From: Diplonema papillatum
Taxonomy: Eukaryota; Euglenozoa; Diplonemea; Diplonemida; Diplonemidae
Reading direction: 5' to 3'
Length of the DNA: 64,000 nucleotides
Assembly: GCA_030068145.1 (NCBI GenBank)
Contig: JAPJBO010001110.1
Coordinates: 1 to 64,000, forward strand
Shown here: positions 63,035 through 64,000 of the stretch, one piece after another
How positions within the stretch are numbered: position 1 is the stretch's first letter
Layout of the letters: every line of letters starts with the position of its first letter
The notes under the pieces: model-generated
The model's database searches: none
What the model was told of the DNA's origin: nothing
Seen by the model: only the letters and a program-made list of their open reading frames with translations
Position numbers and translations under genes: made by a program

Positions 63035-63274
63035 GTGAAGCTCGGGTCCGCTATTGTTGGTATTCACACTGGCTGGTGCGCCGACAAAAGCATTGATACA
63101 GGAGGAGGAATAGCGACACGCGTGAATGTCAGTGTGGGCAACACGTGCTATGTTGAAGCAGATCCGGACTACATCTGCGACGCTTTGGTGCCGACCAACT
63201 TGCAGGCATTGCGGCGAGCGAACGACTCGAAGAGCATCGCTGTGTTCACCATCCATTCGGATGTACCTAAATAA
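63035..63274 (+). CDS. Exon-like open frame of unknown function
   Basis: 79 codons to TAA, no ATG near the left end and an in-frame stop just upstream, so it is probably a last exon or a fragment. The peptide looks like real protein: balanced composition, four Cys (GWCADKS, GNTCYVEADPDYICDALV) and strand-like SKSIAVFTIHSDV. I do not recognise it. The 31-bp satellite starts at once after the stop. Confidence 0.4.
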   Translation: MKLGSAIVGIHTGWCADKSIDTGGGIATRVNVSVGNTCYVEADPDYICDALVPTNLQALRRANDSKSIAVFTIHSDVPK

Positions 63275-63284
63275 ATATAAGAGT

Positions 63285-63830
63285 GAAATGTCGTACATGT
63301 CCGACATCAGTTTCAAAAGTTGTCGTACATGTCCGACATAGTTTCAAAAGTTGTCTCATATGTCCGACATAGTTTCGAAAGTTGTCTTATATGTCCGACA
63401 TAGTTTCAAAGTTGTCTTATATGTCCGACAAAGTTTCAAAGTTGTCTTATATGTCCGACATATTTTTGGATGTCCGACAAAGTTTCAAAGGTTGTCTTAT
63501 ATGTCCGACATAGTTTTTGCGACTACATGTCCGACATAGTTTCATTAGTTGCCTTATATGTCCGACATAGTTTCAAAAGCTGTCGTATATGTCCGACACA
63601 GTTTCAAAAATCCAACGGATAGCTAGGAGAAACAACCCACTACCTGTGTTGTTCGTACGTGCACTTCCGCACCTCCTCTGTACACAAATTCCCTCAGTGG
63701 GGTGCTGCAAGTGTCCGACATTATTTCAAAGTTGTCTTACATGTCTGACAAAGTTTCAGAAGTTGTCTTACATGTCCGACATAGTTTCTGAGCATGTCCG
63801 ACATAGTTTCATTAGTTGTCTTAGGGTGGA
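63285..63830. repeat. 31-bp satellite (ATGTCCGACATAGTTTCAAA)
   Basis: About fourteen units of ATGTCCGACATAGTTTCAAA AGTTGTCTTAT at about 31-base spacing, with partial units and one non-repeat interruption at 63605-63710. GTCCGACAT is near-palindromic. Confidence 0.9.
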
Positions 63831-64000
63831 CTATTTGTTCCGCGTTACACGCCTCCCCAAAATTTTCCGCGCGCGCGCGAAAAAAAAAATAACGGGACAG
63901 AAAAAAAGGAAAAAAAATAGTTGGAGGCTCCCTTAGTAACTTGACACAAACCAAGTTCGCAAAGGTAGTGGGGGGAATTCGGAAAGGGCATGCCCGAAAA

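Overview
This window is nuclear DNA from a microbial eukaryote. It has protein genes with GT-AG introns, a degenerate nuclear small-subunit rRNA fragment, LINE-like and other retroelement debris, and many satellite and inverted-repeat families. The rRNA fragment at 57225-57410 carries the variant GACGGAATGACACC, which resembles the form I know from Euglenozoa. All eight recognisable genes lie on the + strand, as expected from directional gene clusters. I therefore suspect a euglenozoan, possibly a diplonemid, but hold this loosely because no complete marker is present.

Layout. 1-9300 is a repeat zone: a roughly 205-bp satellite in three blocks, a retroelement RT fragment, a 1.4-kb inverted-repeat element, and a 1.54-kb TIR element coding for a Ulp1/C48-type cysteine protease. 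An older copy of its insertion site, without the element, lies at about 3840. 9690-10092 holds the last two exons of an EF-hand/coiled-coil protein. 13872-32101 is one five-exon gene for a 4481-residue coiled-coil and C2-domain protein; all four intron phases match and the total is an exact multiple of three. Its first intron contains a dead LINE-like RT. Its 3' end is followed by a satellite apparently derived from its own coding end, then by a candidate structured RNA (33480-33870).

34700-46555 holds a GH18 glycosidase with a broken upstream copy, a three-exon DHHC palmitoyltransferase, SmG, and a mitochondrial carrier of the SLC25A34/35 type trailed by two decayed copies of its own 3' end. 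47433-48790 is a second TIR element. 48985-52102 is the SDH assembly factor SDHAF1, split by a 2.7-kb intron that carries a 1.2-kb satellite. 55956-58996 is a protein with two ubiquitin-like folds whose exon structure is only partly resolved. The right end is made of two abutting inverted-repeat elements, one unknown exon-like frame and a 31-bp satellite.

The most interesting signal is in the introns. Introns of unrelated genes begin with homologous sequence (two separate families). Donors are mostly GTAT and acceptors mostly ACAG. Strong pyrimidine tracts lie just after several donors rather than before the acceptors, and six of ten donors are straddled by short inverted repeats. This suggests introner-like elements and perhaps unusual intron recognition. 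The genes themselves are ordinary housekeeping or cytoskeletal genes with no evident shared pathway, apart from SDHAF1 and the carrier, both mitochondrial.
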